A DNA stretch of 64,000 bases, taken from positions 434,001-498,000 of the forward strand of contig NZ_JAGKSQ010000001.1 in assembly GCF_017939705.1 (NCBI RefSeq), read 5' to 3'. Under the pieces are notes generated by a model. The model saw only the letters and a list, made by a program, of their open reading frames with translations, searched no databases and was not told the origin of the DNA. This stretch comes from Halalkalibacter suaedae. GTDB taxonomy: Bacteria; Bacillota; Bacilli; Bacillales; Bacillaceae_D. This document shows, piece by piece, positions 29,969 through 39,041 of the stretch; the first letter of the stretch is position 1; each line of letters opens with the position of its first letter. Made by a program: the position numbers and the translations under genes.

Positions 29969-30811
29969 TTACTTTACAGCCCCGTCTGTAATACTCGAGA
30001 TAAAGAAACGATTAAAGAATAAGAAGATAATAATAAGCGGTACTGTCGCCCAGAAGACTCCCGACATAATCATTCCAAAATCAATATTGAATGTGTTACT
30101 TAGATTAGCAAGAGCAACCTGAATCGTATAGGCTTCTGGGTCTCTTAATATTGTGAACTGCCATAGGAATTCGCCCCATACAGCCGTAAAGACAATAATG
30201 CCAAGTGTTGCAAAGGCTGGCAAAACAATCGGCAACACGATACTACGATAAATTCGAAAGTTTGAGCATCCATCTAATTTTGAAGCCTCAATTAATTCAT
30301 CGGGCACCGATCCACTAATATACTGTCTCATCAAGAAAATACCTAGCGGGTTTAGGAAGAACAAAATCATAACCCCTTGTAGCGTATCAAGTAATCCCGC
30401 CTTCGAGATTAAATAGTATTGGGGTATTAACCCTAGTTGTGGTGGGATGACCATTGTTAATAAAATAGCGACAAAGAATGCATTCTTGCCTGGGAAGTTG
30501 AATTTAGCAAAAGCAAATCCAGCTAGTGAACTAATCATTAATACAACGATCGTCACTACTGTACAAAGGATAATGGTATTCCACATCGCTTGAAAAAAAT
30601 CAATCGTCCCCAACACTTTTTCGAAGTTTTCAACAACCATATTCCCTGGTGTGATCGTCGGTGGGATTGAATTATATGCAGCACTTGGACGAGTCGCCAT
30701 GACAAACATCCAATAGAACGGAAATAACGAGAGCAATGAAGCTAATGAAAGAAAGCCATATACGAAGATTCTGCCTAATGAAAACTTTTTTGTACCAGCC
30801 ATCTCACTCAT
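29969..30811 (-). CDS. Carbohydrate ABC transporter permease (MalG type)
   Basis: Inner membrane subunit of 280 residues with six membrane segments. The MalG-type EAA loop EASKLDGCSNFRIYRSIVLP (about residues 185-204) contacts the ATPase. Start ATG has AAAGGAG 7 bases upstream and overlaps the stop of the preceding permease (ATGA). No ATPase gene is in this operon, so a shared MsmX-like ATPase encoded elsewhere is expected, as is usual for such Bacillus systems. Confidence 0.93.
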   Translation of the reverse strand: MSEMAGTKKFSLGRIFVYGFLSLASLLSLFPFYWMFVMATRPSAAYNSIPPTITPGNMVVENFEKVLGTIDFFQAMWNTIILCTVVTIVVLMISSLAGFAFAKFNFPGKNAFFVAILLTMVIPPQLGLIPQYYLISKAGLLDTLQGVMILFFLNPLGIFLMRQYISGSVPDELIEASKLDGCSNFRIYRSIVLPIVLPAFATLGIIVFTAVWGEFLWQFTILRDPEAYTIQVALANLSNTFNIDFGMIMSGVFWATVPLIIIFLFFNRFFISSITDGAVK

Positions 30812-31755
30812 CGGTTGACTCCTTTCTTCTTTCTGCCCAATCCACCTGAAGTTACTAACGTATTAATAGCAGAAAAAACAACAATAATAAGTAATAAGAT
30901 AATCGCCGTCGCGGAAGCAGTACCAAACGACTGTAATTTAAATGCATCACGGTATAAATACATAACAACTGTCATTGCTTCATCTCTAGTAAATGCTGAA
31001 GCTCCTAAGAAAACCGTTGGCTCAGCAAATAGCTGTAATGCCCCAACTGTTGAGAAGAAAACAGTAAGAACGATGAATGGCTTTAAAAGCGGCATTGTAA
31101 TATAGAGAAGCTGTTGTATCTTATTCGCACCATCAATGGTTGCGGCTTCATATAGATCATTCGAAATGCTCTGAAGACCTGCTAAATAGATGATTGTATT
31201 GTAGCCGACCCATCTCCAAAAAACCATGATAGAGATTGCTATCTTCGTTCCCCATTCAGACGCCGCCCACTTAATTGGGTCAAGTCCAAATAGACTCAAC
31301 ACATAGTTAGCTAATGAAGATTCATGATTACTGAATAGCACACTGAAAATAAGTGCAACTGCAACCATCGAGGTAATGTAAGGCATAAATATAGCCACTC
31401 TGAAGAAATTTCTGAAACGAAGAAACGATAGATTTAACAAGAACGCCAATATAATCCCGACTACTAGCTGTGGTGCCGTCCCCATTAACCCGATGATAAT
31501 GGTGTTATATACAGCTTTCCAAAAAAGCGGATCTAGTAGAACAACTTTAAAGTTATCCAATCCTACAAATACCATTGGACTTAATCCATTCCATTTTTGA
31601 AAGGCAAGAAACATGCTAAACAATGCTGGATAAAGTCCAATAACAGCAAATATAATGAAGAAAGGTGCAATATAGAGATAGCCTGAGATAAGATCTTTTT
31701 TCTGTTCTGATACAAACCTTTTCTTCTTAGCTACTTTTTCATTTGCAGAAACCAT
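30808..31755 (-). CDS. Carbohydrate ABC transporter permease (MalF type)
   Basis: Membrane subunit of about 315 residues with six membrane segments and a cytoplasmic basic N-terminus (KVAKKKRFVSEQKK). The EAA loop is EAATIDGANKIQQLLYITMP (about residues 215-234). ATG start chosen 5 bases after GGGGAG; a GTG two codons earlier is the alternative. Separated from the binding-protein gene by a hairpin and repeat A4. Confidence 0.92.
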   Translation of the reverse strand: MVSANEKVAKKKRFVSEQKKDLISGYLYIAPFFIIFAVIGLYPALFSMFLAFQKWNGLSPMVFVGLDNFKVVLLDPLFWKAVYNTIIIGLMGTAPQLVVGIILAFLLNLSFLRFRNFFRVAIFMPYITSMVAVALIFSVLFSNHESSLANYVLSLFGLDPIKWAASEWGTKIAISIMVFWRWVGYNTIIYLAGLQSISNDLYEAATIDGANKIQQLLYITMPLLKPFIVLTVFFSTVGALQLFAEPTVFLGASAFTRDEAMTVVMYLYRDAFKLQSFGTASATAIILLLIIVVFSAINTLVTSGGLGRKKKGVNR

Positions 31756-31795
31756 TTTCACTCCCCGTTCCTAATTGAGACTTTAATAGAAGAGA

Positions 31796-31823
31796 CTCAA
31801 AAGGTAAAATTATACCTTTTGAG
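31796..31823 (-). other. Hairpin upstream of the MalF-type permease gene
   Basis: CTCAAAAGGTA and TACCTTTTGAG, perfect 11-bp stem with a 6-base loop, inside the operon 40 bases before the permease start. It has no T-run. It may stabilise the binding-protein mRNA or attenuate downstream expression. Confidence 0.6.
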
Positions 31824-31854
31824 CTTCTTCCGAAAGTAAGAGCTAATTTCTATC

Positions 31855-32078
31855 GAGGTCTGACAAAGGCTCAAACTAAATTAAAAAGCGATAGTGTTGA
31901 AATACCGCTCCTGAAATATACTTCGCTTTCCGCGGGAAGCCGGTGAGCCTCCTCGCGCTTCGCACTTGCGGGGTCTCACCTTTGGCTTTACATCCCGCAG
32001 GAGTCTACGTATATTTCATCCGCTAAATTATTTATTTATTCGGAATTTCAGTTAATAATTTCGTTAAGCCCCGACCTC
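31855..32078 (+). repeat. Family A intergenic repeat, copy A4
   Basis: Full copy of 224 bases with diverged outer arms (GAGGTCTGAC and CCCCGACCTC). The inner part is well conserved: CCTGAAATATAC, CGCTTTCCGCGGGAAGCC, GGTGAG...GGGGTCTCACC, CCCGCAGGAGTCTACG, GTATATTTCATCCGCT. It lies inside the sugar operon, between the binding-protein and permease genes. Confidence 0.9.
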
Positions 32079-32116
32079 TTAGATCAGATCTTATACAACC
32101 TTCTTGGTTTCTTATA

Positions 32117-33424
32117 TTAACGACTAATTAAATCTTGTGCTCTCTTCACAGCTGCATCCCATTCTTCTTCTGGATCAGCACCATCTTGAACATTATGCAA
32201 CGCATTTATGACTTCTTGATGAACCGGGAAGTATTTTTCACCTTTATAAACCGCACCTTCAATATCTTGTGCTGCCTTAGCGAAAACTTCTGAAGTGATT
32301 TGGCCACCAAAGAATTCATCCTCAGTCGCTGCGAACTCTTCCATCTCATAGACTGCTGTCGCAGATGGGAATAATCCATGGCTTTGGAACGATTTCAATT
32401 GATTTTCTGGTGATACAAGCCACTCAACAAAATCATATGCCTCTTGAGCATGTTCAGTATCTCCTGGAACAGCAATGTAAGAACCACCCCAGTTTGCAGC
32501 AAATTCAGTAGGAAGAGCAGCAACACGGAATTTACCTACCGCATCCGTTGCATTTCCTTCCATCCATCCTTTTAACCAGCCGGCACCAAGCTCAGCTGCG
32601 AAATCACCTTCATTTACAGCACTTGCCCACTCAGGTGTCCACATTTCATAATTTCCTACTAATCCTGCTTCATTTAACTCAACTGCATAATCATAAGCGA
32701 CCTTAACTTGATTGCCTTCTTCTTCAATTAATAATTCACCTTCAGGATTTAGATATGTTTCTACTGCTGGGTCAAGAAGAGCTCTGTAAGCCATTTCCAT
32801 ACTATCAACAAAAGGCTTACCCGTATTTTCTTTCACTTGTAACCCGGCTTTTTTAAACTCTTCTGGTGAGTTGATTAACGCCTCAACTTCTGCAGGGTCT
32901 GTTGGTAATCCAGCTTCTTCAAAAACATCGGTACGATAATATAATGCTTTTGGACCAATATCAGTTGGAAGAGCAAATAGGAATTCTCCAGAAGCGTCTT
33001 CTCCAGCATTCCACTTCCAATCTAAGTACTCATCTTGTACATCTGCAGCTCCATAATCATATAAATTCTCAAAACGATCTTGAGCTACTTTAAAGCGGTC
33101 AAATTGATCAACTTCCAACATGGCGATATCAGGAGCTCCACTTCCTGCAGATAATGCAGTAAATAAAGCATCATGGTGTTCAGCCGTTTCAGCAGTTCTA
33201 AATTTAATTTTCACATTAGGATTTTGCTTTTGATATTCTTCAACAAGTGCATCATAACCAGTGGCACCGAACGCCCAAAACGTTAGTTCAACTTCCTCTT
33301 CGCCACCCGCATTACCGTCTTCTGTATTTGTATCACCTTCATCTTCTGAACTACTACATGCAACTAAAGAGATTGCTAGAATGAATAGGAATCCAATCGA
33401 TAACCAATTTTTCAAGTTTTTCAT
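32117..33424 (-). CDS. Sugar ABC transporter substrate-binding lipoprotein
   Basis: Family 1 solute-binding lipoprotein of 435 residues. Signal peptide with lipobox ISLVACSS (Cys at about residue 23), then an acidic linker and the bilobed binding fold with VELTFWAFGATGYDALVEEY-type N-terminus and EAYDFVEWLVSPENQ near the C-terminus. Delivers sugar to the two permeases downstream. First gene of the operon; promoter, cre and two LacI operators lie upstream. Confidence 0.93.
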   Translation of the reverse strand: MKNLKNWLSIGFLFILAISLVACSSSEDEGDTNTEDGNAGGEEEVELTFWAFGATGYDALVEEYQKQNPNVKIKFRTAETAEHHDALFTALSAGSGAPDIAMLEVDQFDRFKVAQDRFENLYDYGAADVQDEYLDWKWNAGEDASGEFLFALPTDIGPKALYYRTDVFEEAGLPTDPAEVEALINSPEEFKKAGLQVKENTGKPFVDSMEMAYRALLDPAVETYLNPEGELLIEEEGNQVKVAYDYAVELNEAGLVGNYEMWTPEWASAVNEGDFAAELGAGWLKGWMEGNATDAVGKFRVAALPTEFAANWGGSYIAVPGDTEHAQEAYDFVEWLVSPENQLKSFQSHGLFPSATAVYEMEEFAATEDEFFGGQITSEVFAKAAQDIEGAVYKGEKYFPVHQEVINALHNVQDGADPEEEWDAAVKRAQDLISR

Positions 33425-33522
33425 TTTTACTTTTCCCCCTCTAATTTTTCATTCTTAAAATGATCTTACTGCAACACCTTGCAAAGCTTGAGTAAGATTC
33501 ACCCCCAAAAAAGTTGTTTTAG

Positions 33523-33534
33523 GAAACCGGTTTC
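33523..33534. promoter_or_regulatory. LacI-family operator, downstream site
   Basis: Perfect palindrome GAAACCGGTTTC about 100 bases upstream of the binding-protein start, roughly +44 from the predicted transcription start. Typical central CG of LacI-family sites. Confidence 0.7.
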
Positions 33535-33558
33535 TAAACTATCTAAAAAAAATCACTC

Positions 33559-33572
33559 AGTAACCGCTTTCA
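33559..33572 (-). promoter_or_regulatory. CcpA cre site
   Basis: Minus strand TGAAAGCGGTTACT agrees with the cre consensus except at the last base. It starts at the predicted +1, where cre sites repress transcription. Glucose repression of the sugar operon is expected. Confidence 0.75.
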
Positions 33573-33578
33573 TTTATG

Positions 33579-33607
33579 ATTGTATATCTACTATTTCCAT
33601 AAATCAA
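33579..33607 (-). promoter_or_regulatory. Sigma-A promoter of the beta-glucoside operon
   Basis: TTGATT, 17-base spacer, TACAAT on the minus strand, with cre immediately downstream and LacI operators on both sides. Confidence 0.75.
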
Positions 33608-33635
33608 CTACTTTTTTCCTTTTTTTATCAAAATT

Positions 33636-33651
33636 AAGAAATCGGTTTCTT
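33636..33651. promoter_or_regulatory. LacI-family operator, upstream site
   Basis: AAGAAATCGGTTTCTT, a near-perfect palindrome with the same core as the downstream operator, at about -72. Centre-to-centre spacing of the two sites is 115 bp, near 11 helical turns. Confidence 0.65.
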
Positions 33652-33721
33652 TGGCTTGTCCACATCTTAGGTAAAAATACCCGAACTAGCATAACATTAT
33701 TGAGTGGTCCGATTTAGAAAA

Positions 33722-33751
33722 AGCCGACACGTAACAATTGTACGTTCGGCT
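33722..33751 (-). terminator. Intrinsic terminator downstream of the ABC permease gene
   Basis: AGCCGAACGTA, loop CAATTG-containing, then TACGTGTCGGCT with mismatches, followed on the minus strand by TTTTTC. It lies 15 bases after the permease stop. Confidence 0.8.
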
Positions 33752-33765
33752 CACTCTAGTACCAT

Positions 33766-35013
33766 CTACATCTCTCTTCTTAAGGCAGATAAGACGTTGA
33801 TTTTCGTAGCGTTTCTCGCTGGTCTAAGTCCAGACAGCATTGCTACACTGATACTAATAATAGATGCAGTAGCTAATAGTTCAAGTGGGATCGACGAAAA
33901 CGTAATGTCCATAAATTCTTCTGTTTCTGTTACTTTGGCTAAAATCAATGGGATAAGTTCATTTGCAGCAAAGCTAATAAGATACGAAATAGCAACACCA
34001 AGGATTACCCCAATAATGCCAATTGCAGCACTTTCCATTAGAAATAATCTACGGATAATAGCTGGATTCGCTCCTATTGCTTTCATAATGCCAATTTCTT
34101 GCGTCCGTTCAGTAACAGCCATCGTCATTGTATTAAAGATACCAATTGATGCAATCATAACCGCAACCGTCCCAACAATCACAAGACCGACTTTTAACGC
34201 AGTAAAAAATAATTTCATTCCATCTACTCGCTCACTAATTGAATCAACCCAGTATCCCTGAGTCTTCAACTCATTTGTTAACCCTTCGACATCCTGAACA
34301 TCTGTCGCATATATACTAATATTACTACTCTGTATTTCTTCACCTTCAAAAGTTAGAATCTCACTTTTCCGTTCGTACATATCTGACACAAAAATAGTAG
34401 AATCCTGCAACCAATCCTGTGCTGGTTCTTTACCTATACCAACGATGACAAATGTATCTTCAAAGCCTTCCTCTTCTTCACTTATCTCTAGTTGAATATT
34501 TTGGCCAAGTAAGCTTCCTTCATATTCAGTAGCCTCTTCACTATTTTGCTTTAGTAGCATTTCCTTTGTATGAAATCCTACAATAATTTCGTTCGATTTA
34601 TTAGGAAAACGACCTTGGTCTAGCTGATAGTTTGCTTTTTGCTCTTGCTCAAAATCCGTTACTACTACATTACCCTCGCCAGCATATTCATCTAATGTAG
34701 CTGTTAATATATATGGAGAATGAGTACGCGTAACTACAGCCTCAACGCCGTCTAATTCCTTTAGCTTCTCGATGTCACTTGCTTCAATCTCTTTACTTTC
34801 GCCTTCGACCTCTCGACCCCAAATTGATATTTCATTTATAATTTGATTTTTTGTCATTTGCTCTGTAATCGATCCTTGTAATCCAAAGCCTACTGAGGCA
34901 AGCACAATCAAAAATGCACAGCCCATTGTTGTGGCCAAAATTGTCATCGCCACACGTAATCGATTTTTCTTCATGTTTCGCTTAATATAGGCAAGTTGAT
35001 CCTTAAATTGCAT
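33766..35013 (-). CDS. ABC transporter permease, FtsX/MacB type
   Basis: Protein of 415 residues with the MacB/FtsX plan: one membrane segment at about 20-43, a large extracytoplasmic domain (about 45-270), then three segments (about 275-300, 325-350, 370-395). These proteins act as mechanotransmitters or export lipopeptides and lipoproteins in partnership with an ATPase such as the one encoded just upstream. Substrate is unknown. Its start overlaps the ATPase stop by about 11 bases. Confidence 0.87.
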   Translation of the reverse strand: MQFKDQLAYIKRNMKKNRLRVAMTILATTMGCAFLIVLASVGFGLQGSITEQMTKNQIINEISIWGREVEGESKEIEASDIEKLKELDGVEAVVTRTHSPYILTATLDEYAGEGNVVVTDFEQEQKANYQLDQGRFPNKSNEIIVGFHTKEMLLKQNSEEATEYEGSLLGQNIQLEISEEEEGFEDTFVIVGIGKEPAQDWLQDSTIFVSDMYERKSEILTFEGEEIQSSNISIYATDVQDVEGLTNELKTQGYWVDSISERVDGMKLFFTALKVGLVIVGTVAVMIASIGIFNTMTMAVTERTQEIGIMKAIGANPAIIRRLFLMESAAIGIIGVILGVAISYLISFAANELIPLILAKVTETEEFMDITFSSIPLELLATASIISISVAMLSGLRPARNATKINVLSALRREM

Positions 35014-35701
35014 GACGATTCCCCCCTGTAATTAATTCTCCATCTTCAAGTACCAACGTCCGGTCGGCAATCATCGCCACCTCTTCATCATGTGTAATCA
35101 TTAAAAAAGTCATATTACGCTCTTTGTTCAACTTTTTTAACAATGCCAAGACCTCACGTTCCGTTGCTGTATCCAAGCTCCCCGTTGGTTCATCTGCTAG
35201 AACAAAGCGAGGATTTGTGATGATCGCTCTAGCAATACCTACTCGTTGTTGTTGTCCACCCGATAACTCATTTGGGTAGTGGTTTCGATGATTTTCAAGA
35301 CCAACCTCTGTAAGCAAAGCATCCACTTTCTCTTTTCGCTCCTTCTTTTTTACACCCTTAAGAATTAATGGCATTTCAATATTTTCAAAAACAGTTGCAC
35401 TCGTTATCAATTGGAAGTTTTGAAAGACAAAGCCAATATGATCTAGACGAAAGGCTGCCCATTCCTTTTCTGAAAGCTGCGTCACATCTTTATTTCCATA
35501 AAGAATACTCCCTTCCGATGCATGAATAAATCCTGCAAGTAAACTCAACAATGTCGATTTTCCTGAGCCACTCCGACCAACAATTGAAACCATTTCCCCT
35601 TCATGAACAACAAAGGAATTATTATTCAAAACGGGTATTTCCTGCTCACTGCTTCCCTTCCCAATTTGATAAGAGAAACTAATATTATCAACTTTTATCA
35701 T
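35003..35701 (-). CDS. ABC transporter ATP-binding protein, LolD/MacB type
   Basis: ATPase of 232 residues: Walker A GRSGSGKST (about residue 42), Q-loop FVFQNFQL, signature LSGGQQQR (about 143), Walker B FVLADEPTGSLD (about 164) and MITHDEE switch. The QR-rich signature and length are typical of MacB/YtrE-type exporters. Start MIKVDNISF is supported by GGGGAG; an in-frame extension upstream is not. Forms a two-gene operon with the permease. A TACAGT-N4-ACTGTA palindrome overlaps its promoter. Confidence 0.9.
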   Translation of the reverse strand: MIKVDNISFSYQIGKGSSEQEIPVLNNNSFVVHEGEMVSIVGRSGSGKSTLLSLLAGFIHASEGSILYGNKDVTQLSEKEWAAFRLDHIGFVFQNFQLITSATVFENIEMPLILKGVKKKERKEKVDALLTEVGLENHRNHYPNELSGGQQQRVGIARAIITNPRFVLADEPTGSLDTATEREVLALLKKLNKERNMTFLMITHDEEVAMIADRTLVLEDGELITGGNRHAI

Positions 35702-35745
35702 AGAGAACTCCCCTTGTACTGTCATTGCCGTACTAGTTTAATTAA

Positions 35746-35784
35746 TACAGTTAATACTGTAATCTTTTTTACAAAAAAAGTCAA
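35746..35784 (-). promoter_or_regulatory. Promoter and palindromic operator of the ABC pair
   Basis: On the minus strand TTGACT, 17 bases, TACAGT. The -10 is one arm of the palindrome TACAGT-ATTA-ACTGTA (35746-35761). This suggests a repressor site, but no regulator gene is in the operon. Confidence 0.5.
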
Positions 35785-35818
35785 CATCCTTTCGAAATAA
35801 CCTTTTAAATAAAAAAAA

Positions 35819-35851
35819 GCCACCAAAAGCAGAATTTTGCTTTATAGCGGC
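35819..35851 (-). terminator. Intrinsic terminator downstream of the RND gene
   Basis: GCCGC-ATAAAGCA pairs with TGCTTTTGGTGGC with small irregularities, followed by TTTTTTTTA on the minus strand, 13 bases past the RND stop. Confidence 0.8.
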
Positions 35852-35863
35852 CTATCAACCTAA

Positions 35864-38800
35864 TTATTTATTTTTTGTCACGACTAAATACAGAGCTGGA
35901 ACGATAATCAGCGTCAATAACGTTGAAAATAAGATTCCAGAAATAATTGTTACGGCAAGCGGAGTAAATAACGCATCTCCAGAAACAGCAATAGGTATTA
36001 ATGCAACGATTGAGGTAACAGCCGTTAGTATAATCGGACGAATACGGGCTTGCCCAGCCTCCATAACAGCGGTTAATTGATCAATGCCCTCCTGTTTTCG
36101 TTGCTCGATAAATTCAATCAAGACAATAGAATTACGCACAACAATACCAGTTAACGAGACCATTCCCATTACCGCTAGAAAGCTAATCGGGGTTTGTGTA
36201 ACAAATAGTCCCAAAATCGCACCAGCAATCGCTAAGTAAACAGCAACTAAAACAAGAAATGGCATTGTCAGCGAATTAAACTGAAAAGCAATCAGTAAAT
36301 ATACGAGGAAAATAACAATTGTAAATAAGACGGTAATCTCTGCAAAGAAACTATTCTGATTATCATTTTCCCCACCTAACGTCATCGTGTAACGATCATC
36401 TTCAAGTGATTGACGTTCTTCTTCTACAATCTCTGTAACCTCTTCCTCAAGATTTTCAATTTCTCCCGGGAAGGCTCGTAAAACAATTGCTCTTTCGCCA
36501 TCAATATGTGCAATACGCTGTAATGTTTCACTATCCTCTGAAGTTAAAAATTCTGTTAGTGACACTGGCTCAGGTCCCTGCTCACCACTTTTCATTAGCT
36601 GTAATTGACCAAGATCCACATCCTCTTGCTGCATTCTGTCAATATAGACCTTCATATCATACTGATGTAGCCCATCTTCAAAAGAACCTAAAGGTATCCC
36701 ATCTGTGGCAAGACGAATTCGTTGACTAACCTGATCTAATGTCACATTCGCATCAGCTAGTCGCTCACGATTCGGAACGTAGAGTATTGTCGGTTCTGGT
36801 TTCCCAATATTATCGACAACGAGCTCTGTACCTAGCCCCTCTATTTGTTGCTTAATTCGATCCCGTAAACTGATAAGCTCTACCATTTCAGGACCCTTGA
36901 TTGTAACTGTCACAGGAGCACCTGTTGGAGGGCCTTGTTCAATTGTCTCTAGAAAAACAATGGCCTGTGGAAACTGGTCGCGTAGCGTTTCTGTCCATTC
37001 ACTAATGAGTCCTTGAGCAGTTTGATTTTCACGATCAACTCTTGCAACAATTTGACCTGTATAATCTCCACTTTGGTCAAGTGAACTATTAAATAGCTGA
37101 GGAAGCCCAGTTCCTGCAAAAATACTTGTTTCATAGACACCTGGATCCTCCTGAATGAGATTTGCCATATCTTCAAGTGTGTCATATGTGTCCTCAAGTG
37201 TTGTACCGATTGGTAATGTCACATCAATTGTTACTTCTTCACGATCAGCTGATGGAAAGAATTCAAAAGGCGTCAAAGCAATTAGCCCAAAGATTGCTGT
37301 CGTACACAATAAACCGATAATCGAGATGACCCCTGGTCGTCTTCCAACAACAGAAAGCACCTTATTCGCATAAAAGTCTGCTAAACGATCAAACGGCTTT
37401 CCGAGTAAGCCATTTTGACTCTTCTTTGTACCCTTCTGTTTTTTATAAAACAGAAACCTCATCATCGGAACGAACAGAAGAGCGACAATCGTTGAAGCTA
37501 AGATTGTTGTAATTAATACAGTTGGTAGTGCTCTGATAAAAGCCCCATTTCCTCCACTTAAAAAGACGAGTGGAAGGAAAGTAAAGACAATCGCAAGCGT
37601 AGACGTCACGATCGATGTCCATATTTCTTTCACTCCGTTAATCGTTCCATTTAATGCTTGATCACCTAATTGATATCTTCTTTGAATATTATCATTTACG
37701 ACAATAGAGTCATCGACCAATATTCCAAGTGCAATAATTAAACCAATAATAGAAATTTGATTTAAATCAACGTCAGCAAAAGGTAATGGAATTAACCCAA
37801 ACAGGACAGACAGTGGTACAGCTAAAGCGACAACAATTGCACCAGATATAGTCAGTCCAAGAGAAGTAATAACAATAACGGCAACGACCGCAATTGCCAG
37901 TGAAACAAACAATCCTTCGAAAATATCCTTCACCATATTTGCTTGTGAATAATAGTCAACCAGTTCTACTTCCACTGGCAATGAAGATGATAGCTCTTCT
38001 ATTTTGTCTTTTACTCGTTGATCCACAGCCGGGATATCTTCACCCTGCATAACAAAAGCGGTAAATGAGATTGATGGTTTTCCATCATATGTAACGATAT
38101 CCTCTTGTTTTTTCGACTCCATTTCAATTGATCCAACATCTCGTAGATAGACAGGATTTCCGTCATTGTCTTGACCTACTAAAACTTCACCAAGTGCCTC
38201 TACCTTTCTTTCTTGTTCAATTCTCAATTGAAAGATCGTTCCATCCACCTCTTGCTTTCCTAGAGGTGTTGGCTCGAGTTCATCTTCGATTGCTGTAAGG
38301 ATATCCGGTAGTATAAGACCCTTTTCCGCTAGAAGCTCTGATTCGATCGCAAGTGTGATTTGCTCATCAGTCACTCCTTTGACAACAACATTTGCCACTC
38401 CTTGAAGACCTTCAACCTCGTCTTTCCAGCGTTGCATTTCGCGGTATAATGGCATTAGTGTTTCCGAATCATCTGCTGTTAGATGATAAGATACGAGTGG
38501 TGTATTATTCTCAATTTCTCTCACATTAGGTGTTTGAACACCATCAGGAAAACGACGTGCAACCTCCGCCACAGCTTGACGAACATTTGAGATCACTTCT
38601 GCTTTGTCTTTTTCCTCGGCAACCGTTACGATAATGGATGTAAAGCCTGCAGAAGACGATGACGTAAATTCTTCAATTCCGTCAATCGATTGTAATTGAG
38701 CCTCGATCGGATTTGTGACCGTCCTCTCAACTGTTTCAACCGAAGCTCCTGGGTATACAGTCGTAATTGAACCGATATTAAGTGCCGTTTCAGGTAACTC

Positions 38801-38899
38801 CCTTTGCGGTAGTGCAGTGAACGTATACACACCGACAATGACTAATAACAGAAACAAAACCATAAATATTTTCGAACGATGTAATAGCCAACTAAGCAT
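35864..38899 (-). CDS. RND-family efflux transporter permease (AcrB/SwrC type)
   Basis: Proton-driven exporter of about 1011 residues with the two-fold AcrB layout: a membrane helix at 10-28, a large extracellular loop, a six-helix bundle (about 330-510), a second loop and a final bundle (about 835-1005). Charged residues needed for proton relay lie in LIIALGILVDDSIVVNDN (about 385-400). It resembles B. subtilis SwrC (YerP), which exports surfactin. No membrane-fusion or outer-membrane partner is adjacent, as expected in Gram-positives. Start MLSWLLHRS after GGAGGAG. Confidence 0.93.
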   Translation of the reverse strand: MLSWLLHRSKIFMVLFLLLVIVGVYTFTALPQRELPETALNIGSITTVYPGASVETVERTVTNPIEAQLQSIDGIEEFTSSSSAGFTSIIVTVAEEKDKAEVISNVRQAVAEVARRFPDGVQTPNVREIENNTPLVSYHLTADDSETLMPLYREMQRWKDEVEGLQGVANVVVKGVTDEQITLAIESELLAEKGLILPDILTAIEDELEPTPLGKQEVDGTIFQLRIEQERKVEALGEVLVGQDNDGNPVYLRDVGSIEMESKKQEDIVTYDGKPSISFTAFVMQGEDIPAVDQRVKDKIEELSSSLPVEVELVDYYSQANMVKDIFEGLFVSLAIAVVAVIVITSLGLTISGAIVVALAVPLSVLFGLIPLPFADVDLNQISIIGLIIALGILVDDSIVVNDNIQRRYQLGDQALNGTINGVKEIWTSIVTSTLAIVFTFLPLVFLSGGNGAFIRALPTVLITTILASTIVALLFVPMMRFLFYKKQKGTKKSQNGLLGKPFDRLADFYANKVLSVVGRRPGVISIIGLLCTTAIFGLIALTPFEFFPSADREEVTIDVTLPIGTTLEDTYDTLEDMANLIQEDPGVYETSIFAGTGLPQLFNSSLDQSGDYTGQIVARVDRENQTAQGLISEWTETLRDQFPQAIVFLETIEQGPPTGAPVTVTIKGPEMVELISLRDRIKQQIEGLGTELVVDNIGKPEPTILYVPNRERLADANVTLDQVSQRIRLATDGIPLGSFEDGLHQYDMKVYIDRMQQEDVDLGQLQLMKSGEQGPEPVSLTEFLTSEDSETLQRIAHIDGERAIVLRAFPGEIENLEEEVTEIVEEERQSLEDDRYTMTLGGENDNQNSFFAEITVLFTIVIFLVYLLIAFQFNSLTMPFLVLVAVYLAIAGAILGLFVTQTPISFLAVMGMVSLTGIVVRNSIVLIEFIEQRKQEGIDQLTAVMEAGQARIRPIILTAVTSIVALIPIAVSGDALFTPLAVTIISGILFSTLLTLIIVPALYLVVTKNK

Positions 38900-38933
38900 G
38901 GTTTCTCCTCCAATTCGATTATGTTTTAAAGTT

Positions 38934-38972
38934 AAAATAATCGCCTTTGAACTACAGGTCAATTTTTGACCT
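38934..38972 (-). promoter_or_regulatory. RND promoter overlapped by TetR-type operator
   Basis: Palindrome AGGTCAA-TTT-TTGACCT at 38956-38972 is perfect. On the minus strand TTGACC within it forms a -35, 17 bases from TATTTT. The divergent TetR gene makes this the likely repressor site. Confidence 0.6.
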
Positions 38973-39041
38973 CAAAGTCATTTTTACAGTGAATTAACCA
39001 ATAAGTCAACTAATTTGAATAATAATATATGAGGTGAAGCA

